Positions 45,905-54,310 of a DNA stretch of 64,000 nt are shown here, in pieces. How positions within the stretch are numbered: the stretch's first letter is position 1; each line of letters starts with the position of its first letter. The DNA is from Caproicibacter sp047833665 (lineage in GTDB: Bacteria; Bacillota; Clostridia; Oscillospirales; Acutalibacteraceae), in the NCBI GenBank assembly GCA_047833665.1, contig CP181261.1:2046001-2110000 (forward strand), read 5' to 3'. The notes under the pieces were generated by a model. It saw only the letters and a list, made by a program, of their open reading frames with translations, did no database searches and was not told the origin of the DNA. Both the position numbers and the translations under genes were made by a program.

Positions 45905-46813
45905 TCAGCCAATTTGTTTCACTTCACATTCTAAGTGTACGCCAGTTTTTTGATAAACAGTTTCCTGAATGAGTTTAATCAAGCGCAAAACGTCATCGCA
46001 GGTTGCATTGCCGGCATTGACGATAAATCCGGCATGTTTTTCACTGACCATTGCACCGCCAACTCGCCTGCCCTTGAATCCGCACTGCTCAATCAGTGTG
46101 CCTGCATAATATCCCGGCGGGCGTTTAAAAATACTGCCGGCACTCGGCATTTCAAGCGGCTGTTTTGATTTTCTCCGCTGATACAGCTGCCTCATTGTAG
46201 AAGCGATCTGCTCCTGATTGCCCGGCTGCAGCTGCAAACGGACGGATGTAATAATGCATCCATTGTCCGTGTAGGCGCTCTTTCGGTAACCATATTGAAG
46301 ATCGTTTCCTTGCAGTGTTCCTTCTTGACCAGAAGGCGTAACATGACAGCACACTGTAACCACTTCCGACATGGAATGTCCGTATGCACCGGCATTCATA
46401 AAGGCAGCACCGCCCACGGAGCCGGGAATTCCCCACGCAAATTCCAATCCGGTCAAGGAATGATCCTTTGCAAAATTGCAAAGTTCCGCCAAGGAAACAC
46501 CGGCGCCGCACTCCAGCTCACCCGTACCGCAAAGTTCAATCTTTTTAAAACCCTTTCCCAGTGCAATAACTGCTCCCCGAATTCCGGCATCGCTGACAAG
46601 CATATTAGAGCCGTTGCCAAGCACACAAATCTTTACTCCAAGTTCCCATGCTTTTCGGAGTACCTGTTGAAGTGCAGGCTTATCATGAACGACTAAAAAC
46701 AAATCCGCCGGGCCGCCGATTCGAAAAGTAGTATGTCGGCTCATCGGTTCATTCCGATGGGTCTCACACCCAAGGCCTTCGGCAAATTGTTCTAATTCAT
46801 TCAAAAGATCCAA
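45905..46813 (-). CDS. murB: UDP-N-acetylenolpyruvoylglucosamine reductase
   Basis: 302 residues, FAD enzyme that makes UDP-N-acetylmuramate for peptidoglycan. FAD-binding region RIGGPADLFLVV and GNGSNMLVSDAGIRGAVI, followed by the GIPGSVGGAAFMNAGAYG motif and the catalytic Ser region in AGSIFKRPPG. The type II (short) form. Start TTG at 46813 behind GGAGGACG. It sits 15 bp after the PHP gene and 16 bp before rapZ. Confidence 0.95.
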   Translation of the reverse strand: MDLLNELEQFAEGLGCETHRNEPMSRHTTFRIGGPADLFLVVHDKPALQQVLRKAWELGVKICVLGNGSNMLVSDAGIRGAVIALGKGFKKIELCGTGELECGAGVSLAELCNFAKDHSLTGLEFAWGIPGSVGGAAFMNAGAYGHSMSEVVTVCCHVTPSGQEGTLQGNDLQYGYRKSAYTDNGCIITSVRLQLQPGNQEQIASTMRQLYQRRKSKQPLEMPSAGSIFKRPPGYYAGTLIEQCGFKGRRVGGAMVSEKHAGFIVNAGNATCDDVLRLIKLIQETVYQKTGVHLECEVKQIG

Positions 46814-46828
46814 TCAGTCGTCCTCCTC

Positions 46829-47563
46829 TCATTTGGAACTGGAAAATACCTTCGTATACTGTTTCAGGTAGGAATTAAAACGTTCTATGCTGGAGTTAAC
46901 CACCAATTCTTCCGGAAAATCGATTTCCTCCAAGAGCTGTATAGACCGGGGAAATCGCCCGACATAGGCGGAAAAATGGGCATCGGAATTTACAATGATG
47001 GGTACGTCATATTTTTTGCATAATTTCATAATTTGAGTGCAGTTCGGCACTGATTCCTTCCTGCCGGTAAAGGTGGCCTCGTTAAGTTCGACTAATTTTC
47101 CGTTTTGGGCAAACTCGGGCAGAACCTTTTCGTAGTCATAGCGGTACAGCTCGGAACCGCTGTGGCCGATAACTCGGATTAGTGGATTTTTTGCAATTTG
47201 CAGCCATGCGTTTGTTACCTTCTCCACTGTTGGAGTCTTGTCCCGCATAGCGGGCTCGTGCATGGATGCCACCACCCAATCCAAACCGGCAACATCCTCG
47301 GAGTAAAGGTCGGTATCGCCTTCAAAATTGACCACATCGGCTTCTTGTCCACGCAGTACTAAAACCCCTTCTAAATTGCGGGGAACAACTTTTAAATTGT
47401 GAAAATACCACCTTCCGGGAGAACCGGGCATTTCTGCACCATGGTCCGTAATCGCTATGGCATATAGTCCGCGTTCCGCCGCGGCATGAACCATCTCTGT
47501 AAGAGTACTGTAAGCATGAGTGGAAGCAATCGTATGCGTATGAGTATCTGCAATTAGATTCAT
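46829..47563 (-). CDS. PHP-domain phosphoesterase (YcdX-like)
   Basis: 244 residues. Metal ligands of the polymerase-and-histidinol-phosphatase fold are plain: DTHTHT at 6-11, TDHGAEMPG at about 40, GHSG, and NSDAHFS near residue 195. The family contains trinuclear-metal phosphatases; the natural substrate is not known. It is embedded between hprK and murB with 15-bp gaps on both sides, so it is co-expressed with wall and carbon-control genes. Confidence 0.9.
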   Translation of the reverse strand: MNLIADTHTHTIASTHAYSTLTEMVHAAAERGLYAIAITDHGAEMPGSPGRWYFHNLKVVPRNLEGVLVLRGQEADVVNFEGDTDLYSEDVAGLDWVVASMHEPAMRDKTPTVEKVTNAWLQIAKNPLIRVIGHSGSELYRYDYEKVLPEFAQNGKLVELNEATFTGRKESVPNCTQIMKLCKKYDVPIIVNSDAHFSAYVGRFPRSIQLLEEIDFPEELVVNSSIERFNSYLKQYTKVFSSSK

Positions 47564-47578
47564 TGTATCCTGCCTTCC

Positions 47579-48544
47579 TTAAAAATCAAGTTCCAATTTT
47601 TTTTCCGTTTCCTGCATAGTGGAAACATCCATTCCCAGGTTACTCAGCAATTCCTGCGCAGCATTGTAACCCATCTTTTTTTGTCGATTGTTCATGGCGG
47701 CCACTTCAATAATAATGGCAAGATTTCTTCCGGGCTTAACAGGAATAGTCAAAACCGGGACCTTAATTCCAAGGATTTCTGTATATTCACTATCAATTCC
47801 CATGCGGTCATATACTTTCTGATTATCCCAAATTTCCAAGTTAATGACCATGTCAATATTTTCCGTCAGCTTAACCGCACCCATGCCAAAAATTCTGCGC
47901 GCGTTGATAATACCTATGCCTCTAAGTTCAATAAAATGCTTAATATTATCCGGCGCTTCTCCGACAAGGGTTTTAGCGGACACACGGCGGATGGTCACCG
48001 CATCATCTGCAATGAGACGATGCCCACGTTTGATTAACTCGATTGCAGTTTCGCTCTTTCCAACTCCGCTGTCACCGACCAGCAAAATTCCTTCTCCATA
48101 AACCTCTACCAAAACGCCGTGGCGAGTGATGCGAGGCGCCAATTCCACATTCATAAATGCAACCAGCGCCGCGACCAGTGAGGATGTCGTTTCCGTCGTG
48201 CTCAGCAGAGGTACTCCGTTCTCCTTAGTAGCTTCCAATAGCTCCGGCACCGGTTTTAATCCGCGGGCAATGATAGCCGCAGGCGGTTTTTGCGAAAAGA
48301 TTTGTCCCAGCACAATTTCCCTTTTTTGAGGAGAAATGGAGTTTAAAAAGGCTGTTTCAGCATTGCCGAATATGATAATGCGACTGGTGTCGTAATAATC
48401 ATAAAATCCGTTAAGTTCCAATCCGGGTCTATTGACGTCCATGGACGAAATGAGAATATCGTCCGGGTTACAGGGCATGCTGATCACATCCAGTGACAGC
48501 TCTTTGATCACCTTTGAGAGCGGCACAGTGTACTTTTCAGACAT
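47579..48544 (-). CDS. hprK: HPr kinase/phosphorylase
   Basis: 321 residues. It phosphorylates Ser46 of HPr (and reverses this), the trigger for carbon catabolite repression through CcpA in Firmicutes. Walker A GDSGVGKS at 157-164, followed by LIADDAV and the family signature LRGIGIINARRIFG. ATG at 48544. First gene of the run hprK-PHP-murB-rapZ-whiA, with its own promoter. Confidence 0.96.
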   Translation of the reverse strand: MSEKYTVPLSKVIKELSLDVISMPCNPDDILISSMDVNRPGLELNGFYDYYDTSRIIIFGNAETAFLNSISPQKREIVLGQIFSQKPPAAIIARGLKPVPELLEATKENGVPLLSTTETTSSLVAALVAFMNVELAPRITRHGVLVEVYGEGILLVGDSGVGKSETAIELIKRGHRLIADDAVTIRRVSAKTLVGEAPDNIKHFIELRGIGIINARRIFGMGAVKLTENIDMVINLEIWDNQKVYDRMGIDSEYTEILGIKVPVLTIPVKPGRNLAIIIEVAAMNNRQKKMGYNAAQELLSNLGMDVSTMQETEKKLELDF

Positions 48545-48581
48545 GTTATTACCCGCTTTCCTTAAAGAATTGATTAAGAAT

Positions 48582-48610
48582 ATTATATCTCAAATCATAC
48601 AGACTTTAAA
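48582..48610 (-). promoter_or_regulatory. Promoter of the hprK operon
   Basis: Minus strand TTTAAA (48610-48605), 17-bp spacer, TATAAT (48587-48582), about 38 bp before hprK. Perfect -10, moderate -35. Confidence 0.65.
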
Positions 48611-48622
48611 GCAATTACTCCC

Positions 48623-48656
48623 AAAAAATCAGCCGGTGCGCATTTGCACACCGGCT
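48623..48656 (-). terminator. Rho-independent terminator after secDF
   Basis: 11-bp stem with one internal mismatch (48656-48646 with 48641-48631) followed by GATTTTTT on the minus strand. It separates secDF from hprK. Confidence 0.9.
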
Positions 48657-48666
48657 ATCATTTCAT

Positions 48667-49779
48667 TTACCGTTTTTTCTTCTTGCCCTTGGATTTCTGG
48701 GAAGATTTGGATTTTGATTTTGCTTTCTGACTCTGCGCAGAGGCTGCCGGTTTTTCCGCGCTTCCGGAAGCTTGCGCCTGAGAATCGGAAGACGAAGCTG
48801 GGATCTGTGCTGCAGATGCGTTACCGGCCATAGCGGCTACCTTGGCTTTGACCTTATGCTGTTCCCACATCACATAGAGCGGGCCTGCAATGCAGTCGGA
48901 AGAATAGCAGCCTGACACAATACCCACCATCATCGGCAGAGCAAAGGTTATAATACTGTTCAAATTGTAAACAATACCCATGACCAGAACAACCGAAATG
49001 GCTACGAATGTTGTAATAGACGTAAACAACGTTCTGGAAAAGTTCTGATTGATACTGGTATTGACCAGAGCAGGATAGCCTGCTTTCAGGCCCATTATGC
49101 GGCGATTTTCACGAATTCTATCGTAGATAACAATGGTATCGTTGAGCGAATAACCCAAAATAGTGAGTACCACAGCCATAAAGTTAACATCAATCGCCAG
49201 CCGCAGGATGACAAATGTAAAGTATACCATCAAAACGTCGTGCAGCAGAGCTACAATACCCATGATGGCAGCGGGCAGTCCGCCAATGTTCTTAAACCGA
49301 ATGCCAATATAAATAATCAACAGTAAAAACGCAAGCAGTACTGCCACCAGACATTTTTCAAAGAACGACTGTCCCATCGATGCATTAACTGAATTGGACC
49401 TCAACTGTTCAAAATTCGCATCCGGAAAAGCCTTGTTCAGTGTCTCAAGAACCTGTTTCTGACTGTCATTGCTAATGCTGTCTGTACCGGCAAAAGATAT
49501 AGTAGCATTATTCAATGTTTGGTCACTGTCGGCAGATTTTACATTTTTGCTGATAGAAACCGTTACGTTTCGATCCGTTACCTGCTCAACAGCCGATTCA
49601 ATTTCCGATGCCGTAAGGTCACCGGAATAGGAATATTGTATCATCGCGCCGCCTGTAAATTGAATATCTAATTTTGATCCGAAAGCAATGTTACAGATAA
49701 TGCCAATCAGAAAAATCGTCAGTGAGATTCCAAAAAATATCTTTCTATGCCCATAAAAATCAATATGAAACTTTCTCAT
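48667..49779 (-). CDS. secF: Protein translocase subunit SecF
   Basis: 370 residues from the ATG at 49779. RND-type membrane partner of SecD that uses the proton or sodium gradient to pull exported proteins through SecYEG. N-terminal membrane helix (about 12-30), extracytoplasmic domain with QFTGGAMIQYSYSG, then five helices with GYSLNDTIVIYDRIREN. The last ~60 residues are a low-complexity Ala/Gln/Ser stretch ending in a Lys-rich tail, longer than in most SecF. ATGA overlap with secD. Confidence 0.95.
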   Translation of the reverse strand: MRKFHIDFYGHRKIFFGISLTIFLIGIICNIAFGSKLDIQFTGGAMIQYSYSGDLTASEIESAVEQVTDRNVTVSISKNVKSADSDQTLNNATISFAGTDSISNDSQKQVLETLNKAFPDANFEQLRSNSVNASMGQSFFEKCLVAVLLAFLLLIIYIGIRFKNIGGLPAAIMGIVALLHDVLMVYFTFVILRLAIDVNFMAVVLTILGYSLNDTIVIYDRIRENRRIMGLKAGYPALVNTSINQNFSRTLFTSITTFVAISVVLVMGIVYNLNSIITFALPMMVGIVSGCYSSDCIAGPLYVMWEQHKVKAKVAAMAGNASAAQIPASSSDSQAQASGSAEKPAASAQSQKAKSKSKSSQKSKGKKKKR

Positions 49780-51191
49780 TCCGCGGCACCTCCAAACAGC
49801 CATTTCCTGCGTACGCATTTGAAACCGGAAATGGCTTTAACCATCAGTCGGGTTGCCATAACGCCCATAATGAAGTTGCCAATGACACCAATCAGCAGAG
49901 TATAACCGAAAGAATAAATTGAGCCGGTTGTAGAGGGGCCGAACAGAACGGACAGAATATTCTTCGGACCGAAAACAAGCATTAACAGAATAGCAACAAT
50001 GATAATAGTAATATTACCGTCGAAAATGGCCCAAAAGCTGTTCTGGCTTCCTTTATAAATGGCCATATCCAATGTTTTTCCGTTCCACAGTTCTTCCTTA
50101 ATACGGGAAGCAAAAATGATATTTGCATCGACACCCATACCAATGGAAAGAATAATTCCGGCAAGGCCGGGCAACGTCATGGTAAAGCTTGGCAAGAACG
50201 AGAAGTATCCGGATATTGCCGCAAAAGTAAGCCCTATCTGCCCCAAAAGAGCAATCATTGCAATGAGTCCCGGCAAACGGAACGCAAAGATCATTAAAAG
50301 GAAAATGAGCCCGAATGCAATAAGCCCTGCATAAAGCATCGCGGTCAGCGACGATTTTCCGAGAGTCGGACTGGTGACCCCAAAGTCGGTGGCTGTCAGT
50401 TTAAACGGCAGTGCACCTGCATTAATCTTATTGGCAAGCGAAGAAGCTTCCGCGGCAGTAAATCCATTGGGAGAGTTAATAACACAGTTGCCGTCGGTAA
50501 TCACATCGTTAACCGTGGGCCATGAAATCATGGTATCATCCATCCAAATGGAAATGACCTGTCCTTTCAAGCGTTCGGTCGCTTCGGCAAATTTTTCAGC
50601 TCCGCTGTCACTCAATTTCAAGGCAATCTGATAAGTCGTTAGCCCGGTTGACTGATCCTGTGTCAGTTCTGCTTTTGCACTTTCAATATCGCTGCCCTGC
50701 AGAATGATATTGGAAGCTGTTACACCTGTTGGTGTTTTGTAAACAGGATTACCATCGGCATCCGTGGTTTCTGTGGCATATTCCATTCCCTCTCGGAATG
50801 TTACCAGTGCGGTTGCGGAGAGTTCGTCGATAGCTTGCTGCGGGTCAAAGTTCTCTTCGTCGCTCTTCCACGGAAAACGAACAATGATTCGGTCGTGATT
50901 GTAGTCAGTATAAACCTCATAATCGGTGATATTATTATTCACCAGTCTGAGTTTGATGATTGATTCCGCCGAATCCATTTGCTCTTTTGTTGCCTTTGTT
51001 GATGTGGCCGGCGAAAAAGTTACCTCCACACCGCCGTTAATATCCGTTCCCCATCTAATATCTTCGATCCCTTTTATATAGGTGATCGTATTATCCCCGT
51101 TTTTCCCTTTTATTCCGAAAACGGAAGTATAAGTTAAAAGCAGGATGAGGAGGGCGACGATGAAAAACACCGGCTTTGGTACTCGTTTCAT
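49776..51191 (-). CDS. secD: Protein translocase subunit SecD
   Basis: 471 residues from the ATG at 51191 with GGAGG upstream; longer in-frame extensions are unsupported. N-terminal membrane helix, an extracytoplasmic P1-type domain starting DINGGVEVTFSP, then a five-helix domain including GMGVDANIIFASRIKEE. Works with SecF. It has a consensus promoter 56 bp upstream and is coupled to secF by an ATGA overlap. Confidence 0.95.
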   Translation of the reverse strand: MKRVPKPVFFIVALLILLLTYTSVFGIKGKNGDNTITYIKGIEDIRWGTDINGGVEVTFSPATSTKATKEQMDSAESIIKLRLVNNNITDYEVYTDYNHDRIIVRFPWKSDEENFDPQQAIDELSATALVTFREGMEYATETTDADGNPVYKTPTGVTASNIILQGSDIESAKAELTQDQSTGLTTYQIALKLSDSGAEKFAEATERLKGQVISIWMDDTMISWPTVNDVITDGNCVINSPNGFTAAEASSLANKINAGALPFKLTATDFGVTSPTLGKSSLTAMLYAGLIAFGLIFLLMIFAFRLPGLIAMIALLGQIGLTFAAISGYFSFLPSFTMTLPGLAGIILSIGMGVDANIIFASRIKEELWNGKTLDMAIYKGSQNSFWAIFDGNITIIIVAILLMLVFGPKNILSVLFGPSTTGSIYSFGYTLLIGVIGNFIMGVMATRLMVKAISGFKCVRRKWLFGGAAE

Positions 51192-51246
51192 GCGTAAATC
51201 CTCCAATATGTTGGTTTTCCGCGAATTTCGCAGACATACAACAATA

Positions 51247-51275
51247 ATTATATTGTTGAATTTCCAAAATGTCAA
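51247..51275 (-). promoter_or_regulatory. Consensus sigma-A promoter of secDF
   Basis: Minus strand TTGACA (51275-51270), 17-bp spacer, TATAAT (51252-51247). Both hexamers are perfect. The IS target repeat begins only 5 bp upstream of the -35, so the insertion spared the core promoter. Confidence 0.9.
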
Positions 51276-51279
51276 TCAA

Positions 51280-52394
51280 TTTTATGACATAATCAACCGT
51301 TATTGTGTAGGTTTGTCAAACATATTGGACAGTATGGGATTGTAAAAATTCAGAAGGAGATAACCAGTGAAGGGGACGCATCGGCATATTGTTAGAGCGT
51401 CGTAAGTAGATGGAAAGTTGGTTTTCAAAGTCCGCTAAGGAATAAAAATGGTGTTTGTTGTAAAAGCGCTTTTGGTCTTCGCGATGGCTGCGTTCCACTT
51501 TACCATTGTGCCTGGGCGTATAAGGCCGAATCAGTTTGTGCCGGATATGCAGTTGAGCGGCAGTGGCCTCGAAGAGCGTCAGCAGATGTTTCTTGGAAGG
51601 GGAAAAACGGTTGGTAAATTCAAAACCGTTGTCAGTTTGAATGCATTCCACATGAACACCGCGCCGGGCAAACCATTTGACAGCTCGTTTAAAAAAGTCG
51701 GCAGAAGAGTAGGTACTCTGTTCAGGGTATGCTGCCAAAAAACGTAGCCTAGAAAATTCATCGATGGCTGTGTACTGAAAAAGCCGAAGCTCAGGGTCGG
51801 CAATACAGCGCTTTGGGACTACCTTTACATCGATTTGAATGCGCTCTCCGGGATGCGTCATTTGCTCATATGGCTTTGGCTGATATCTTTTCTTCGGTTT
51901 TGCCTCTGGAAAAATCCCCATTCGGCGCATTACACGGAACAGACTTTCCGGACATCGCTTGTATCCGCGCTTTTTTAACCGGGACCATAGTTCAATCATA
52001 CCGAGTTCTGGGTTCCTGCGCCGCATGTCGCGAATCAGTTTTAACTCGGCAGGTGTATGTTGGTTTGGATGACTGTGTGGCCTTCTAGACCGGCAAGCCA
52101 ACGATTCTAATGTACCGTCATACCGGGCCATCCAAAAGTAAATAAAGGAACGGCTTTTGTTGTACTTTCTGCTTGCACGACTGACACCGTACTTTTGAGC
52201 GTAGATCATTATGGATTGCCTAAACTTCATATCTTGTGTTACACTATTCATGCAGGAATGGACACTTCCTCTCGGTATGATTTGGTTTGGGTAGCTTTAT
52301 TGTAACCGATGTGTCCATTTCTGTATTTTATTTTTTCTCAACTGTCCAATATGTATTGTAGTCCTACATTTTATGACATAATCAACCGTTATTG
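51280..52394. mobile_element. IS481-like insertion sequence, 1063 bp, with a 26-bp direct target repeat
   Basis: The element runs from TGTAGG at 51306 to CCTACA at 52368. Its 28-bp terminal inverted repeats match at 21 positions and share CATATTGGACAGT exactly. It is flanked by a perfect 26-bp direct repeat (51280-51305 and 52369-52394), taken as the target duplication; feature coordinates include both copies. A single transposase gene fills it. Confidence 0.88.
51316..52251 (-). CDS. IS481-like DDE transposase
   Basis: 311 residues. An N-terminal helix-turn-helix region (YAQKYGVSRASRKYNKSRSFIYFW) precedes an integrase-core RNase H fold. The catalytic triad is visible: Asp in GERIQIDVKVV, Asp in IQTDNGFEF, Glu in NGKVERSHRE. 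Length and layout fit IS481-type enzymes. The gene is intact and its stop lies within the left terminal repeat. ATG at 52251. The insertion is upstream of the secD promoter and downstream of the aminotransferase terminators. Confidence 0.88.
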   Translation of the reverse strand: MNSVTQDMKFRQSIMIYAQKYGVSRASRKYNKSRSFIYFWMARYDGTLESLACRSRRPHSHPNQHTPAELKLIRDMRRRNPELGMIELWSRLKKRGYKRCPESLFRVMRRMGIFPEAKPKKRYQPKPYEQMTHPGERIQIDVKVVPKRCIADPELRLFQYTAIDEFSRLRFLAAYPEQSTYSSADFFKRAVKWFARRGVHVECIQTDNGFEFTNRFSPSKKHLLTLFEATAAQLHIRHKLIRPYTPRHNGKVERSHREDQKRFYNKHHFYSLADFENQLSIYLRRSNNMPMRPLHWLSPSEFLQSHTVQYV

Positions 52395-52408
52395 CGCATA
52401 AAAATAAG

Positions 52409-52480
52409 GGAGGGATTTTGGTTCCCTCCTCTTACCAAAAACGCTCGTTGTTCTCCGTGTGCGCAGCATACAGAGAACAA
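52409..52480 (-). terminator. Two tandem terminator hairpins after the aminotransferase gene
   Basis: On the minus strand the first stem is 52480-52448 (TTGTTCTC/GAGAACAA, then CGTTTTT), the second is 52429-52409 (GGAGGG/CCCTCC, then TTATTTTTA). Together they end the aminotransferase transcript before the IS. Confidence 0.75.
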
Positions 52481-52488
52481 CAATTTTT

Positions 52489-53772
52489 TTACTTTTTAAG
52501 TAGTTTTTCCGCCGCAGCAAGCTGAACGCAAATGCAGAAAAGCTCCACCGCCTGCTGCAGTTCTTCCACGGGAGGAAATGTGGGAGCAATGCGAATATTG
52601 GTATCTTTCGGGTCCTTGCCATACGGATACGTCGCGCCGGCTCCGGTCAATTTCACTCCTGCTTTTCCGCAAAGTTCGACAACTCGTTTTGCACAGCCCT
52701 GCAAAACATCAACACTGATAAAGTAGCCGCCATTCGGCTTTGTCCAAGAGGCCACCCCTTTGCCGGAAAGTTCATCATTCAACCGGCTGAGCACCACATT
52801 AAATTTTGGCGCTAACAATGCACGATGGCGAGCCATATGGGCACGAACCCCATCCATATTTTTCAGAAACCGAATATGCCGCAGCTGATTGAGTTTATCC
52901 GGGCCGATGATTTGGAAAGAATAGCGTCTTTTCAGTACTTGGAAATCCTCATCGCCGGCCGCCATAGCGGCAACACCCGCACCGGGATATGTAATCTTGC
53001 TGGTGGATGCAAAGAAAAATGCACGAACCGGATTCTTCTGCCGCGCATATTCCTCCCACAAACTCAGCAATCTATCCGGTGTTTGCGACAAATCATGAAC
53101 ACAGTAAGCGTTATCCCAAAAAATGCGAAAATCCTTCGCGGCCGGTTTCAGTGCGGCAAAGCGCCGTACGGTATCGTCTGAAAAAGTGATACCGGTTGGA
53201 TTCTGGTATTTTGGAACACACCAAATTCCCTTCACCATTGGGTCTTTGACCATGTCCTCAACAACATCCATGTCGGGGCCATCCGCGGTCATGGGTACCG
53301 TTACAAGTTCAAAGCCGAAATATTCCGTTATTGCAAAATGCCTATCGTATCCCGGGGCGGGACAGAGAAATTTCAGGCCTTTCTGTCCACTCCAAGGCGC
53401 GCATCCGGAAAAGCCATGCGTCATACCACAAGCAACCGTATCAAACATCATATTTAAACTGGAATTCCCGCCGATAATCACATTTTCCGCCGGGACTTCC
53501 ATCATTTGGCCCATGAGACGGCGCATTTCAGAAAGGCCGAGCGGGACCCCATAATTTCGGCAATCCTCGCCGCTTTCGGAAATCAATTCGGTGGAAGAAT
53601 TAACAAGATTCAACATTTCCGCCGACAATTCCAGTTGATCCGTTCCAGGCTTGCCGCGAGCCATATTCAGGTTCAATTTGCGGTCCTGAAAGTTGCGGTA
53701 GCGCTGCAGCAAATCTTCATAAACGCGCTGAAGTTCCGGTGTCGGCATTGATTGAAATTCCAAAGTGCGCAT
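52489..53772 (-). CDS. Aspartate aminotransferase, type Ic (MocR-like fold I aminotransferase)
   Basis: About 427 residues. It matches the actinobacterial type Ic aspartate aminotransferase in motif order: LNMARGKPGTDQL, DCRNYG, GGNSSLNMMFD, CPAPGYDRHFAITEYFGFE, VPKYQNPTG, the PLP lysine in TSTSKITYPGAGV, and NGGYFISVDVLQG. It would exchange the amino group between aspartate and 2-oxoglutarate, feeding oxaloacetate/aspartate and thus the hom-thrB-lysC branch. The ATG at 53772 is likely, but GGGG abuts it; the ATG eight codons further in (53748) is possible. Single gene with double terminators. Confidence 0.85.
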   Translation of the reverse strand: MRTLEFQSMPTPELQRVYEDLLQRYRNFQDRKLNLNMARGKPGTDQLELSAEMLNLVNSSTELISESGEDCRNYGVPLGLSEMRRLMGQMMEVPAENVIIGGNSSLNMMFDTVACGMTHGFSGCAPWSGQKGLKFLCPAPGYDRHFAITEYFGFELVTVPMTADGPDMDVVEDMVKDPMVKGIWCVPKYQNPTGITFSDDTVRRFAALKPAAKDFRIFWDNAYCVHDLSQTPDRLLSLWEEYARQKNPVRAFFFASTSKITYPGAGVAAMAAGDEDFQVLKRRYSFQIIGPDKLNQLRHIRFLKNMDGVRAHMARHRALLAPKFNVVLSRLNDELSGKGVASWTKPNGGYFISVDVLQGCAKRVVELCGKAGVKLTGAGATYPYGKDPKDTNIRIAPTFPPVEELQQAVELFCICVQLAAAEKLLKK

Positions 53773-53895
53773 CCCCTTCAAAAAAATGCAGAATTTTAAT
53801 TTAAGCAACCTCTATTCTAATATAAAACCGTAATTATTGCAAGAAAAATCTTTCTAACTTGCATTTTTTTGAAAAGGAATGGGTTTACGTGCATT

Positions 53896-54285
53896 TTATT
53901 TTATGTATTGTGCCAACTCGGAATCGACTTTCTGAATATGGTTTAAAAGCCAATCCATTAAAAAGTAATTAGTCTTGGAAATGGTTGCAATATTTGCACC
54001 GTTCTGTTGGATATCTGCTTTCAGTTCAGCAATTTTCCCGGTGAAAAAGTCATGCAGCTTTTTATGTTCCTCCACTTTTGGGTAAGTGCTGGCGCGCTGA
54101 AGTTTTTCCTCATCGCCAAAATGTTTTATTGTGTAGCTTTCCAAAAATTCAACCGTGCTAATCAGCTCTTCCTTGCCGCGCCCCTGATTGCAGGCTGCCA
54201 AAAGCCTATCAATACGGTCGCAAAGTTCCCGGTGTTCACTGTCGATCAGCGGAACACCGATTTTCAGGTTATCATTCCACATCAT
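53896..54285 (-). CDS. Bacteriohemerythrin-like di-iron protein
   Basis: 129 residues, a single hemerythrin domain. Ligand pattern is visible: His in DSEHREL (18), His and Glu in KHFGDEEKL (about 55-59), HKKLHDFF (about 74-78), and HIQKVD near residue 116. Such proteins bind oxygen or nitric oxide reversibly at a di-iron site, useful to an anaerobe for oxygen scavenging or sensing. ATG behind GGAGG. Lies 25 bp downstream of asnS on the same strand, so probably co-transcribed. Confidence 0.9.
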   Translation of the reverse strand: MMWNDNLKIGVPLIDSEHRELCDRIDRLLAACNQGRGKEELISTVEFLESYTIKHFGDEEKLQRASTYPKVEEHKKLHDFFTGKIAELKADIQQNGANIATISKTNYFLMDWLLNHIQKVDSELAQYIK

Positions 54286-54310
54286 AATAAATTACCTCCA
54301 AATATTAATT

